Under the pieces are notes generated by a model, which was given only the letters and a program-made list of their open reading frames with translations, ran no database searches and was not told where the DNA came from. Source: Streptomyces sp. WM6378 (lineage in GTDB: Bacteria; Actinomycetota; Actinomycetes; Streptomycetales; Streptomycetaceae). Taken from it: DNA of 64,000 nt. The stretch lies in contig NZ_LGDD01000081.1 of NCBI RefSeq assembly GCF_001279695.1, positions 53,880-117,879 on the forward strand, read 5' to 3'. Below are positions 26,375-34,937 of the stretch, piece after piece (position 1 is the first letter of the stretch; each line of letters opens with the position of its first letter). Position numbers and translations under genes: made by a program.

Positions 26375-26806
26375 ATGTCCGCAATAGCTTGGCTTCGACT
26401 GTCCGACGACCGGCTAGTTCGAGCCGATCGTGTGGTCTCCGTCGACCTGTGGGGGCCGGTCGCCGGCAACACCGGGCAGATCGAGGCCACGAAGGCGGTC
26501 GCCGGACATCCGGCACGGATCGTGGCGCAACTCGCCGGCCCCGGCACGCCCTGGGTCCACGTCGCGACCTGCGCTGCCGTGCGCGGAGGCGAGTTGATCA
26601 CCGGGCTGCTCAACGCGCTCGCCTCGGCCGCCGCGCGGCCCTCGGGCATCGCGTTCGTCTACGGGCTGCGCCATGGCGGGGAGCTGTCACGGTGGGCGTA
26701 CGGGGCGGCAATTCCGCTCACCGACCCCCGCGTTGCGCCGTTTCACGAGGTGCGCGATCCCGCCCCGGGGCGATGGCTGATGCGTCCGCTGCGGGGTGAA
26801 GCGTAG
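26375..26806 (+). CDS. Hypothetical protein, 143 residues
   Basis: ATG follows GGAAGGG. The protein starts MSAIAWLRLSDDRLVRADRV and has a beta-rich soluble core (ARIVAQLAGPGTPWVHVATC, SGIAFVYGLRHGGELSRW). I do not recognise the family. Confidence 0.6.
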   Translation: MSAIAWLRLSDDRLVRADRVVSVDLWGPVAGNTGQIEATKAVAGHPARIVAQLAGPGTPWVHVATCAAVRGGELITGLLNALASAAARPSGIAFVYGLRHGGELSRWAYGAAIPLTDPRVAPFHEVRDPAPGRWLMRPLRGEA

Positions 26807-26855
26807 GAGGGGTTCCTGAGCCCCGTGGCGGCGGGCGGGCGGCAGCTGCTGGTGG

Positions 26856-27419
26856 TCAGGAGCGGTCCTCGTGCCTCTCCTGGCTGTCGTCTGCCGCCTG
26901 GTGGAAGGGGCGTTCGCACGGCAGGGCCGGCCGCTGTGCGACCCATCCCGATTCGTATGCGGCGGGATCGTGGACGGTCCGCAGGTGTGTGAATCCGAGG
27001 CGCTCGTAGTAGCCGTGGAGGCGTGTGTTGGTGGTCCAGGCGTCGAGGCGCAGCCACTTCGCCCCGAGGCGGGTCGCCTGGTCTCCGCACCAGTTGAGAA
27101 TTCTTGCTCCCAGGTTCTCCCCGCTGCCCGGCCGCGCCAGGGTCAATTTGTGGACGTACAGGGCCGGTTCGTGTCGTTCGTCCTCGGTCCACAGGACGGG
27201 TTCGGCCTTCTGGTCGAGGGTGACGGTGGCCACGGGAGCGGACTGCGCTGCCGGGTGGAAGAGGTAGACCTCGCCGGCCGTCACGCTGTCGATGAGGAGT
27301 TCGGGCGGGTAGGGCGTGGACCACTGGTCGCTGCCCTGGGTGCGTAGCCAGTTGGCCGCGTCGGTGCGGAACTGGAGGAGCCGGGGAATGTCGGCCGGCA
27401 CGGCCCGGGCAACGATCAC
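26856..27419 (-). CDS. GNAT family N-acetyltransferase
   Basis: The 187-residue protein has the GNAT fold: N-terminal IVARAVPADIPRLLQFR, a central strand LYVHKLTLARPGSGENLGAR (acetyl-CoA site), and WLRLDAWTTNTRLHGYYERL, then GFTHLRTV. It overlaps the GntR gene by four bases (its start 27419, GntR stop 27416), so both are co-expressed. Substrate unknown. Confidence 0.85.
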   Translation of the reverse strand: MIVARAVPADIPRLLQFRTDAANWLRTQGSDQWSTPYPPELLIDSVTAGEVYLFHPAAQSAPVATVTLDQKAEPVLWTEDERHEPALYVHKLTLARPGSGENLGARILNWCGDQATRLGAKWLRLDAWTTNTRLHGYYERLGFTHLRTVHDPAAYESGWVAQRPALPCERPFHQAADDSQERHEDRS

Positions 27420-28222
27420 TCTCCGCCTCGCTCGGTAGTGCGGAACCGCTCGTACACGGTGATGTTGCGGTGGGCCGGCAGCGTGAAGAGGGTGACCTGT
27501 ACGGGCAGGTCGGCGGCGTCGTAGTTGGTGCTGACGATTTTGATGGCGGGCACGGAGTTGCCGGCCCCGAGGCCCAGGCGCAGGTTCTCGCCTTCGGTGG
27601 TCGTGTGGGGGTGGATCTCGTCGATGGACCGGACGATCTCGTGTCCGAGTTCAGTCAGGACGCGGTTGGTGCCGCGCTCCACGTTGTCCTGCAGCACCCA
27701 GTCGCTTCTCTCGACGATGCGCAGCGCCACGTAGGAGTCGTCGGTGTGGGCCGCGGCCCCGTCCACCATGTTGGTTCTGCGGCGCACGGCTACGTATTCG
27801 CCGTCCAGCAGGCCCAGGCGGCTGCGGACGAGTTCGTCTGCCGGCTCGCGCGTGATCTCGTCCATCCGGGCGTCGCCCTTGCGGTGCGCGGCGTCGAGGA
27901 GGGACGTGTAGATGTCGATGTTGGGCGCCTGCTCGTGGAACTCCGACTGCGGATAGAAGAGCAGCGGCTTCCAGTCGTGGACCCAGGCGCCCGAACCTTT
28001 GCGTGTCCGCACAATGCCCTCGGCCTTGAGTTTCTCCAGCACACGAACCAGCGACTGCCGGCTCAGCCCGTACTCGTCGCCGAGAACCTGGGCTGAGGGA
28101 AGCTTGTCCGGAGAGCCGTCGGGCTTGCGGAAGTCTCCGGCTTTGATGCGTTCGCGCAGCAGGATGACGACGTCGTCGACTGTCGTCTTCTCCTGCGGCT
28201 TCCGCGGGCGATTGCTACTCAT
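27416..28222 (-). CDS. GntR-family regulator (Kor-like)
   Basis: The 268-residue protein has a winged HTH (residues about 15-75: LPSAQVLGDEYGLSRQSLVR, VLEKLKAEGIVRTRKGSG) and a UTRA-type ligand domain. In Streptomyces conjugative elements, GntR regulators of this kind (KorSA, TraR) silence transfer genes. Three matching palindromes lie upstream, one 15 bases from its start, so it probably represses itself and the plus-strand transfer operon. Confidence 0.85.
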   Translation of the reverse strand: MSSNRPRKPQEKTTVDDVVILLRERIKAGDFRKPDGSPDKLPSAQVLGDEYGLSRQSLVRVLEKLKAEGIVRTRKGSGAWVHDWKPLLFYPQSEFHEQAPNIDIYTSLLDAAHRKGDARMDEITREPADELVRSRLGLLDGEYVAVRRRTNMVDGAAAHTDDSYVALRIVERSDWVLQDNVERGTNRVLTELGHEIVRSIDEIHPHTTTEGENLRLGLGAGNSVPAIKIVSTNYDAADLPVQVTLFTLPAHRNITVYERFRTTERGGE

Positions 28223-28236
28223 GGCCGCACCTTAGC

Positions 28237-28254
28237 AACCTGTCGCGACAGGTT
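28237..28254. promoter_or_regulatory. GntR operator 1
   Basis: AACCTGTCGCGACAGGTT is a perfect palindrome 15 bases upstream of the GntR start codon, placed for autorepression. Confidence 0.8.
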
Positions 28255-28334
28255 AGCAAGAGTCGCTTCGCGATGCACCCCCACCCGCCAAGACGCTGCC
28301 GCATCGGCAATGCAATGCCCCGCACCTTCAATTC

Positions 28335-28352
28335 AACCTGTCTTGACAGGTG
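28335..28352 (+). promoter_or_regulatory. GntR operator 2
   Basis: AACCTGTCTTGACAGGTG matches operator 1. It contains TTGACA and abuts a -35-like TTGACG, so binding would block that promoter. Confidence 0.8.
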
Positions 28353-28381
28353 TTGACGGGCCGCCAGCTGATCGCTACGGT
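28353..28381 (+). promoter_or_regulatory. Possible promoter of the spread operon
   Basis: TTGACG (28353-28358) and TACGGT (28376-28381) are 17 bases apart, directly after operator 2. It would drive the genes from 28762. Confidence 0.45.
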
Positions 28382-28396
28382 CGTGACCGGCACCAC

Positions 28397-28414
28397 AACC
28401 TGTCTTGACAGGTT
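28397..28414 (+). promoter_or_regulatory. GntR operator 3
   Basis: AACCTGTCTTGACAGGTT, a perfect match to the dyad apart from its central TT, lies 62 bases after operator 2. It also carries a TTGACA. Confidence 0.8.
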
Positions 28415-28595
28415 GGCGGGTCTACGGCGGTGCATACCTGGTCTAAGCAGCACAAGTTCGGCGCACTGCCAGACCCTGCTCAATACAGGCCCGCTCTTTG
28501 AGAACTGCACAGCGGACATAGGACTGAGCGCCCGCCAGCTACCCATCGGCACCGCCGAACAGCAATTGAGCGGGCGCGATTGACAGTCCAGACAA

Positions 28596-28684
28596 CCAAG
28601 GCCCGGCACACCATGCGTGTGCCGTGGCCTTGGCCGTCTGGCCAACACAACGGCCCTGACCGGGAGTTACTCCCGGCCAGGGCC
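28596..28684 (+). other. Structured leader with two strong hairpins
   Basis: Hairpin one (28596-28633) pairs CCAAGGCC-CGGCACAC with GTGTGCCG-TGGCCTTGG. Hairpin two (28652-28684) pairs GGCCCTGACCGGGAG with CTCCCGGCCAGGGCC. Both lie in the likely 5' leader between the GntR operators and the first gene at 28762, so they may attenuate transcription or stabilise RNA. Confidence 0.6.
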
Positions 28685-28761
28685 GCCCTCGGCCCCTCTG
28701 GGGAGTCGCCACTCCCGCCAGGGCCTCACCCGAACACCTCACTCACCGAGGAGTCCGAACT

Positions 28762-28950
28762 ATGTCCCAGATTAGTGATCGCCCCGCTCGCGCCACCGTC
28801 CAGTTAGGGGCGATGAGCTCCGCACACTCCAAGGTCATCGCCGCCGCGGTGGACACCGATACGCGTGCCCGCGCCGCCGAGGTCGCGGGGGCGTACCTGT
28901 CCAGCCTGACTCTGGCTTCCAAGACGGCGGCCGCGAAGGGGGTCCTCTGA
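28762..28950 (+). CDS. Small protein, 62 residues
   Basis: ATG follows GAGGAG. The peptide (MSQISDRPARATVQLGAMSS, later TRARAAEVAGAYLSSLTLAS) is helical and soluble. It overlaps the next start by one base. It is the first gene after the GntR control region. Confidence 0.6.
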   Translation: MSQISDRPARATVQLGAMSSAHSKVIAAAVDTDTRARAAEVAGAYLSSLTLASKTAAAKGVL

Positions 28951-29468
28951 TGTCCGTGCCCGTTCCCTTCGAGCCCGTACACCCGAGTCTGATCGAGTTT
29001 GCAGGCATGGCTCGCAGCCGCCTCGGCAACCTGAGTCCGGCCGAACGCCGGGTGAAGGCGGCCGAGGCTGCGCGCGACGTGCTGCGCCGCGTGATTAAGC
29101 TCGACCTGTCGAACATGACGGAGGTCCAACTCGTCCTGGAGCTCATGGAGATGAGGGGCGTGCTGGCCAGCTGGCTGACCGTCATGGTCCCGGCCGCCGT
29201 CCCTCCTTCTCGGCCCGAGCTCGGTGGACTCGCCGACGACGACCTGGTCGCCAGCCTCTTTGACATGATCAGCGACGTGGCGCCGTTGGAGGCCGACGTG
29301 GCTGTCCACATCGGGCGCCCGTTGCCCAACCCGCTGATCGACTCGCTGGCCAGGGCAATCAACGCGCCGGGCCTGCACGACGCCGGTGAGTACCTGGAAG
29401 CCCGTGGGCACTGCGGGACTTCCACCGTGCACATCACCGCCATGGCCTCCACCGGAGGTACGCGGTGA
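28950..29468 (+). CDS. Hypothetical protein, 172 residues
   Basis: I do not recognise this soluble helical protein (LGNLSPAERRVKAAEAARDV, LSNMTEVQLVLELMEMRGVL). It is coupled to genes on both sides by overlaps and belongs to the probable spread operon. Confidence 0.65.
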   Translation: MSVPVPFEPVHPSLIEFAGMARSRLGNLSPAERRVKAAEAARDVLRRVIKLDLSNMTEVQLVLELMEMRGVLASWLTVMVPAAVPPSRPELGGLADDDLVASLFDMISDVAPLEADVAVHIGRPLPNPLIDSLARAINAPGLHDAGEYLEARGHCGTSTVHITAMASTGGTR

Positions 29469-29644
29469 CGCAGACCACGCCCCCGGCCACGCAGCCCCGC
29501 GAGAATCAGATCCTGGCCGAGCCCGCCACGGTCGACCGGTGCCAGCAGGACTACGACCGCGGCGCCGCCGACCGAGCGACCGCCTTTAAGCAGATGCGCC
29601 GGGCGGAGCGCCTGATGCCTCGTGACCACAACGCTTCCCCCTGA
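29465..29644 (+). CDS. Small ORF, 59 residues
   Basis: GTG overlaps the previous stop (GTGA). The peptide starts MTQTTPPATQPRENQ and contains QQDYDRGAADRATAFKQMRR. It has no recognised family; the coupled start supports expression. Confidence 0.5.
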   Translation: MTQTTPPATQPRENQILAEPATVDRCQQDYDRGAADRATAFKQMRRAERLMPRDHNASP

Positions 29645-29726
29645 CCCTGCTCCGACCGCCGCCGCCAGGGCGCGGACGGCGCCCTCAGGGGCAGCCAGAG
29701 CGCGGGCGCGTGTCCCTTTAGTACAT

Positions 29727-29760
29727 CGCGGGGGACGGCAGAACCCCGTTGTCCCCCGCG
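29727..29760 (+). terminator. Hairpin before the DUF2637 gene
   Basis: CGCGGGGGAC pairs perfectly with GTCCCCCGCG over a 14-base loop, 40 bases before the DUF2637 start. It may end or attenuate the upstream transcript. Confidence 0.6.
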
Positions 29761-29799
29761 TCTTCGCCCCTCGGAGCCGCCTCGCACAGGAGAAGTACG

Positions 29800-31443
29800 G
29801 TGACCACCTCCAGCACCAGCACCCCCTCTACGACGTCCTCGCCGGCCTCGGCCGACGAGGAGAGCCGACCGCCGCTCAACAAGGCGCAGCGCGTGATCGT
29901 CGGTGTCGTGGTCGGCGGCGCGGTGGTGATCGCCGGGATCGGGTTCGCCGGCTCGTATGCCGCGGTCCGCGACCTTGCGATCCGCAAGGGCTTCGGCACC
30001 TTTGCTCACGTGTTCCCGCTCGGAGTCGACTCGGGGATCCTCGTCCTGCTCTCTCTGGATCTGCTGCTGACCTGGCTACGGATGCCGTTTCCCATGCTGC
30101 GGCAGACCGCTTGGCTGCTCACCGGCGCAACCATCGCGTTCAACGGTGCCGCGGCCTGGCCCGACCCTCTGGGGGTCGGCATGCACGCGGTGATCCCGGT
30201 CTTGTTCGTCGTGACGGTCGAAGCCGCCCGGCACGCGGTCGGGCGGCTGGCGAATATCACCGCCGGCCGTCATATCGAGCCGGTCCGGCTGATCCGGTGG
30301 CTGCTCTCGCCGCTTCCCACGTTCAAGCTGTGGCGGCGGATGAAGCTGTGGGAGCTGCGCTCCTACGAGAGGGTCATCACGCTCGAGCAGGAGCGCCTGG
30401 TCTACCAAGCCCGCCTGCGGAGCCGGTTCGGTCGCGCCTGGCGCCGCAAGGCCCCGGTCGAGGCCCGGCTGCCGCTGCAACTCGCCCGCTACGGCGTCCC
30501 GCTCAGTGCCGGCCGCGACCTGGTGTCGGCCCCTTCGCCGTCGTTGGAGAGGAGCCCGCTGGAGACCCACATCGCCGACGCGCTCGCGATCACCTCCGCC
30601 GCGGACGTCCTGCCGGACGTTCCCAGCATGAACGTTTCCGTCCAGGCCGTGAACGCGAGTGCCGGCGCCGATGTGAACTCCGGCGACGGAGAGGCGCCGA
30701 CGCAGTGGACGGCAACCGTGAACTCGGCGGCCGAGCGTGAACGGGACACCGTGAATCCGGGCGCCGGCCCGAGCGTGAACCCGCCGATTCACACGCCGGC
30801 CGATGCCCCCGTGAACGGTTCACGGCACGGCAGTTCACGGCTGCCCGTGAACCAGTCCGCGAGCGGGGCCGATTCACGCATGAAACCGTTCAAGCCCGCC
30901 GTGAACGGCATCACCGTGAACCGCGTGAACTCCGTGAATCCGCTGCTCACAGGCACCGTGAACGAGTTCACGCCGATCGTGAAGCCCCGTGAATTCACGC
31001 GTGAAGCCGAGACCGTGAATCGACTGGCCTGGAGCGTGAAGCATCCGGGCCAGGTGTGCGTGAACCGCTCGGCCGACCGTGAATCGGGCACCGTGAACGA
31101 CACGTTGGACACCGTGAACCCGGCACCGGACAAGGCCGTGAACAAGCCCCCCGGCGATCGTGAAGACGAGCGCGTGAACGACGGCGGCGTGAATTCACGC
31201 CGCGCCCCTCGCGTGCACGCCGCGAAGGCGCCCGCGCCGACCTCGGTTCACGCCGCCGTTGGTGCCCCAAGCCCGGAGGAGGCGGAGCGGGCCAAGGCTG
31301 CGGCCGAGTGGGTCGCCGCGAAGAAGGCGGACCCGAGTTTGACGCAGAAGGCCTTCGTGAAGGGCCTCGGCCGCTCGCAGGGCTGGATGTCCAAGGCGCT
31401 CAAGGAGGCGGAGCAGAAGGCCAAGGCCGCGGCCGATGACTGA
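29800..31443 (+). CDS. DUF2637 membrane protein with Val-Asn-rich tail
   Basis: The GTG-started 547-residue protein has four hydrophobic segments (residues about 30-150: [58 protein letters not shown]) typical of DUF2637, found in Streptomyces plasmid spread loci. Residues 284-484 are low-complexity, dominated by Val-Asn pairs that come from a repeated DNA motif. The C-terminus (about 490-540) resembles a small HTH ([20 protein letters not shown]). AGGAG precedes the GTG. Probably membrane-bound and tied to conjugation or plasmid spread. Confidence 0.8.
30649..31251. repeat. Array of 34 GTGAA/TTCAC motifs inside a gene
   Basis: By direct count there are 26 GTGAA and 8 TTCAC copies in 603 bases, mostly within CCGTGAAC or CGTGAAT. 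They fall in several reading registers (gtg-aac as Val-Asn, cgt-gaa as Arg-Glu, ttc-acg as Phe-Thr, tca-cgg as Ser-Arg), so DNA, not peptide, is conserved. Inverted pairs occur at spacings 0, 3 and 4 (GTGAATTCAC at 30989 and 31189; GTGAACGGTTCAC at 30811). It looks like a protein-binding array. Confidence 0.85.
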
Positions 31444-32743
31444 GCCCGTCAGCGAGGACCTTCCCCGCGTGCCGGACCTGGGTCCGAGGCCCTCGCCCGG
31501 CCCCGACAGGTCCCACGCCCGACGCACGGCGGGACCGCTGAGCTGCGAAAGCACCGACCACGACGAGAAGTTCATACGCATGCTGATCCACCTCGCCCTT
31601 GCGGGAGAGCGGATCACTGGAGCCTCCGAGGAGGGAGGAATCGTGACCACTGCCGACGAGAAGATCGACCCCTTCCACGTGCCGCTGCCGGATGAGGTGC
31701 CGGTGCAGGAACACACCCAGCCGCGCCCCGGGGCACCTGCTTCGGGCGACGGCAAGGCGACGGCAAAGCGTCCGATCGCACCCCCTGCAGCCGGAGCGGT
31801 AGATGCCCCTGTAGATGCTGTAGATGCCCAGGTCAGCGCCCCGGAAGGGGTCCCGCCCACCCCTCGGGGGAGCGGAGTGAACAGGACAGCCGCGCAGGGG
31901 TCGAGTGCATCGTCCACCGCTCCCGCGGGCAAGCCGGATTGGTGGCGCATCGCCCGGAACGCCCCGAAGCCCGCCGCCTCGCCGAAGGCCGCTCCGCGCG
32001 ATGCCAAGCCTGCCTGGTGGGACCCCCTCTATCGCGACCAGGACGCGGACCTCGACACCAACTCGGGCCACATCCTCACCGTCCCCGCCGATGGTGGGCC
32101 GGTATTGATCCAAGTGCAGAAGAGCAACGAGCCTGATGCGCCTGGCCCTCATGGCGAGGAAGCCGACGAGGCCGTCGCACGCCCGCGGCTCTTCACCGTC
32201 GAGAAGCCGCGGCCGACGCTCCAGTCTCGGCCGCAGTATGCAACCCGGTGGCGGCCCAGCAGATTCTGGCGCGTCATCACCTTCAACGGCACCGCTGCGG
32301 CGGCCGGATCCGTCCTCGGCCTGAACGCATACCTGTCGCAGTTTCCGCCTGCCGCCATGACCGCTGCCGGCGGCCTGCTCGGGGCGGGCATGGCCCTCGC
32401 CGGGGCATTCGCCGCGTGGAAGGCCGCGGGCAGTGAACTGCTCGCTCCGTTCGTGCCGTTCGGTGTATGGGGCCGCCTTGGCGTGGTGTTCATCGCCGCC
32501 GAGGTTGGCCGCCGCCTCGGTCAGACGCTCCTGCCGTACACCTCCGACACGATGGCGCGCTCCGTCGGGCTGAACCAGACCGACGTTTCCCTGCTCGTCG
32601 TCGGTCTCACCATGTGCGGCGCCTCGGGCTGGCTGGTGTGGCGCACGCGCCACGGCGGATTGCTCAAGCGCTGGCTGTCACGCATTCCGCTGGCCACTTC
32701 CCTGCTCGTCTGCGCGCTGTACTACAACGGCCCCGTCATCTGA
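31436..32743 (+). CDS. Spread-type membrane protein
   Basis: The 435-residue protein has a long disordered acidic/proline-rich N-terminus (to about 240) and a C-terminal block of four hydrophobic segments (TFNGTAAAAGSVLGL, MTAAGGLLGAGMALAGAFAA, LGVVFIAAEVGRRLG, VSLLVVGLTMCGASGWLVW). It overlaps the DUF2637 gene by eight bases. Position and topology match SpdB-like plasmid spread proteins, though sequence identity cannot be judged here. Confidence 0.65.
   Translation: MTEPVSEDLPRVPDLGPRPSPGPDRSHARRTAGPLSCESTDHDEKFIRMLIHLALAGERITGASEEGGIVTTADEKIDPFHVPLPDEVPVQEHTQPRPGAPASGDGKATAKRPIAPPAAGAVDAPVDAVDAQVSAPEGVPPTPRGSGVNRTAAQGSSASSTAPAGKPDWWRIARNAPKPAASPKAAPRDAKPAWWDPLYRDQDADLDTNSGHILTVPADGGPVLIQVQKSNEPDAPGPHGEEADEAVARPRLFTVEKPRPTLQSRPQYATRWRPSRFWRVITFNGTAAAAGSVLGLNAYLSQFPPAAMTAAGGLLGAGMALAGAFAAWKAAGSELLAPFVPFGVWGRLGVVFIAAEVGRRLGQTLLPYTSDTMARSVGLNQTDVSLLVVGLTMCGASGWLVWRTRHGGLLKRWLSRIPLATSLLVCALYYNGPVI
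31799..31828. repeat. Triple GTAGATGC repeat
   Basis: GTAGATGC occurs at 31799, 31811 and 31820, coding Val-Asp-Ala each time. The same heptamer recurs in both orientations at 34265-34303, so this is likely a DNA motif. Confidence 0.6.
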
Positions 32744-32757
32744 AAGGCACTCCACCC

Positions 32758-33237
32758 GTGACCCCCATGAACACCGTGCTCGCCGCGGCCGCGCCTGACT
32801 CCGGCGCCAGCTTCACCCAGGGCCTGGGAGCGGTCGGGCTCTCGTCCCTCGCGTGCGCCGGTTTCTTCCTCTTGATCATCGCCATCCGCAACAAGTCGAA
32901 GATCACCAGGAAGTACTTCGACGACCGCCGTCAGCTCGCCGGGCTCGCAGCGGTGACTGGTGTGCTGTTTATGATCGCCGGGGGGACCTGGAGGAGTCTG
33001 GCCGAGGGAGTCCACAGCACCGCGGCCTCGACCCTCACCGATCCGAACTTCGCCTCCGGAGCCTCGCCGGCGGGCATCGCCTTGATCCTTTTCATCCTGT
33101 CCTTCCTGCCGGAATGGCAGCGTCGTCTTCCCCCCGCGTTCTTCGGCCTGAGCCTTGGCGTCGCGTGCGGCGTCGCTGGCGCGTTCTGGGGGATCCTCTT
33201 CAAGGTGACCGGCACGTTCCTTGAGAAGCTCGCATGA
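32758..33237 (+). CDS. Small multi-pass membrane protein
   Basis: The GTG-started 159-residue protein has four hydrophobic segments (LSSLACAGFFLLIIAI, LAGLAAVTGVLFMIAGG, GIALILFILSFLP, LGVACGVAGAFWGILF). AAAGG precedes it, and its stop overlaps the next ATG. It belongs to the spread operon. Confidence 0.65.
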   Translation: MTPMNTVLAAAAPDSGASFTQGLGAVGLSSLACAGFFLLIIAIRNKSKITRKYFDDRRQLAGLAAVTGVLFMIAGGTWRSLAEGVHSTAASTLTDPNFASGASPAGIALILFILSFLPEWQRRLPPAFFGLSLGVACGVAGAFWGILFKVTGTFLEKLA

Positions 33238-34247
33238 AGGAGTTGCTCAGGGAGATCAGCATCCCGTTCCAGGACGGCAGGCAGGCACCGCGGCTGTTGC
33301 TGCTCCCACTGCTGACCGGGTCACGCCTCATCGCATCGTTCCTGCTGCGCAGGGTGGGCCGAGTCGTCAAGCTCGGCTGGACGGCGGCCATGAATCTCGA
33401 CGCCCCGCCGGCGAAGACCGCCCCGGCCGAACAGAAGCAGGGTGACGAGTCCGCCGGTGATGGCTCCGCGGGCACGCCGGGGCCGAGCACCGTCAAGGTC
33501 TCCAAGAAGGCGGCGCGGGTTGCCACCGACGATGCGATCGAGCGGGTCGGCCTGGGCTGCCTGATCATCCTGTTCGCCGGCGTCGTCGTGGCGGGGCTCA
33601 TCTGGCTGTTCATGTGGCTCGCCTGGCCGTACATCGCCCCGTACGTGCCGATGGGCGGCGCCGTCCTCGGGGTGGTGTGGGTAATCGCCGCATGGATGAT
33701 CGCTCCCCCACTGCAGGAGACCACCACCCAAAACGATCATGAAAAATCTACGGGGGAGCACACCCAGGAATCCGACCAGGACCTCGCCCGCCGGCTCGTC
33801 CGGTTCATCGTGGCTGCCGTCCTGGACGCTGCACCCAAACACATGGGCGTTCACATCGCCGAGCTCCTCGAGCGGCTTCAGACTGAGGCCAAGGGCTTCG
33901 GCGACTGGGATCAGGCCCAGCTCCGGGAGTGGTGCACTGCAGCCGGGATCCCCGTCAGCAAGAACGTCCGTGCCAAAGGGAAGGGGCCCACCTGGGGAGT
34001 CCGGGCCGACGAGCTGCAGGCGGCGTTCGGCACCTCTCTGGAGGAGGCCCTGAAGGCCCTCACCCGACCCGTCCTCCCAACCCCGTCCGAGGGGCCCCCG
34101 GCCACCCCCGTCCAGGCCGAAGAAGGGGGCCCCGCAGCACCCCTCACCGCACCCCCCGCCGAGGCCCCCGTGCCGGCCGGGCTCATCACCCCCGTCCAGC
34201 CCCACCTCCAGGCTGTACCCGACCCCTCCCCTGGAGCCGTCGCCTGA
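33234..34247 (+). CDS. Membrane protein, spread operon
   Basis: The 337-residue protein has two central hydrophobic segments (GCLIILFAGVVVAGLIWLFM, GAVLGVVWVIAAWMI), a cytoplasmic domain (about 180-270: LARRLVRFIVAAVLDAAPKH, WDQAQLREWCTAAGIPVSKN) resembling a small winged-helix domain, and a proline-rich tail. ATGA overlap with the previous gene. Role inferred from context as conjugation or spread. Confidence 0.65.
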   Translation: MKELLREISIPFQDGRQAPRLLLLPLLTGSRLIASFLLRRVGRVVKLGWTAAMNLDAPPAKTAPAEQKQGDESAGDGSAGTPGPSTVKVSKKAARVATDDAIERVGLGCLIILFAGVVVAGLIWLFMWLAWPYIAPYVPMGGAVLGVVWVIAAWMIAPPLQETTTQNDHEKSTGEHTQESDQDLARRLVRFIVAAVLDAAPKHMGVHIAELLERLQTEAKGFGDWDQAQLREWCTAAGIPVSKNVRAKGKGPTWGVRADELQAAFGTSLEEALKALTRPVLPTPSEGPPATPVQAEEGGPAAPLTAPPAEAPVPAGLITPVQPHLQAVPDPSPGAVA

Positions 34248-34264
34248 TCCGCCCCTGTGGGGGC

Positions 34265-34310
34265 GTAGATGCCATCTACACCCCCATCTACCAGGGCATC
34301 TACCGCTCAT
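34265..34310. repeat. GTAGATG/CATCTAC cluster, intergenic
   Basis: GTAGATGCC (34265) is followed by CATCTAC at 34273, 34285 and 34297, with a partial copy at 34308. Just beyond, CCGTCGAC occurs three times (to 34357). The cluster lies between the last spread gene and the 34485 gene, a place where a clt-like transfer site or operator would fit. Confidence 0.6.
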
Positions 34311-34484
34311 CTCACCGCCGTCGACGGGCCGTCGACACCTCTGTCTACGCCCGTCGACATCGTGTTCGGGGGCCGACCCTCCGGCGCTTTCGCCGCCGAA
34401 GGCGAGAAAAAGGCCCTGTCCGTCCGCGGGAGTTGTCTTCGCCTCTACGATCCGGATGACCACCGTTCGGATCAGGAGGCGGCC

Positions 34485-34748
34485 GTGCCGTTCACGTACA
34501 ACTGCCCGCGCTGCGGCACGGCGTCCCGGCCCTACTCCTTTCGCGCAGGCGCAGAAGGCCACGGTGTGCGTCACCGACGCCGACGTCACGACGGTGACTA
34601 CCCCGTGGGGGAATGCATCCAGCGCATCGCCTGGATCAGCCCGTTCGCCCGCGCTGCTGCCTGGCGGCCGTCCATGGGCGACGCCGTCGCCGCGGCAGTC
34701 GTCGGCCTGCTCGTCCTCTGGAGTGTCTGGCGCGCGTTCACGAACTGA
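34485..34748 (+). CDS. Small zinc-ribbon membrane protein
   Basis: GTG follows AGGAGG. The 87-residue protein starts MPFTYNCPRCGTASRPYSF with a CxxC, and ends with a hydrophobic helix (AVAAAVVGLLVLWSVW). A second Cys (GECIQRI) may complete a site. The stop lies in the terminator stem. Confidence 0.65.
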   Translation: MPFTYNCPRCGTASRPYSFRAGAEGHGVRHRRRRHDGDYPVGECIQRIAWISPFARAAAWRPSMGDAVAAAVVGLLVLWSVWRAFTN

Positions 34749-34800
34749 CCCCAGAGCGCCACTTCACGCAAGATGTGTCGCTCTGGGGTCAGTTCGTTTT
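34741..34800 (+). terminator. Strong intrinsic terminator
   Basis: CGAACTGACCCCAGAGCG pairs perfectly (18 bp) with CGCTCTGGGGTCAGTTCG, followed by TTTT. It closes the spread operon. Confidence 0.9.
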
Positions 34801-34937
34801 GCGGTCTGGGACCCTCGTCCGCCCGCTACGCGGAATTGGGCGCCGGGTGCGTTGCCGGGTTGGGTCTCAGACGTCAGGGCTCGCCGTCTTCTTCGCCGAC
34901 GGCACTGGTGGTCAATCGGGTGGCGGCCTCGCCCCGC

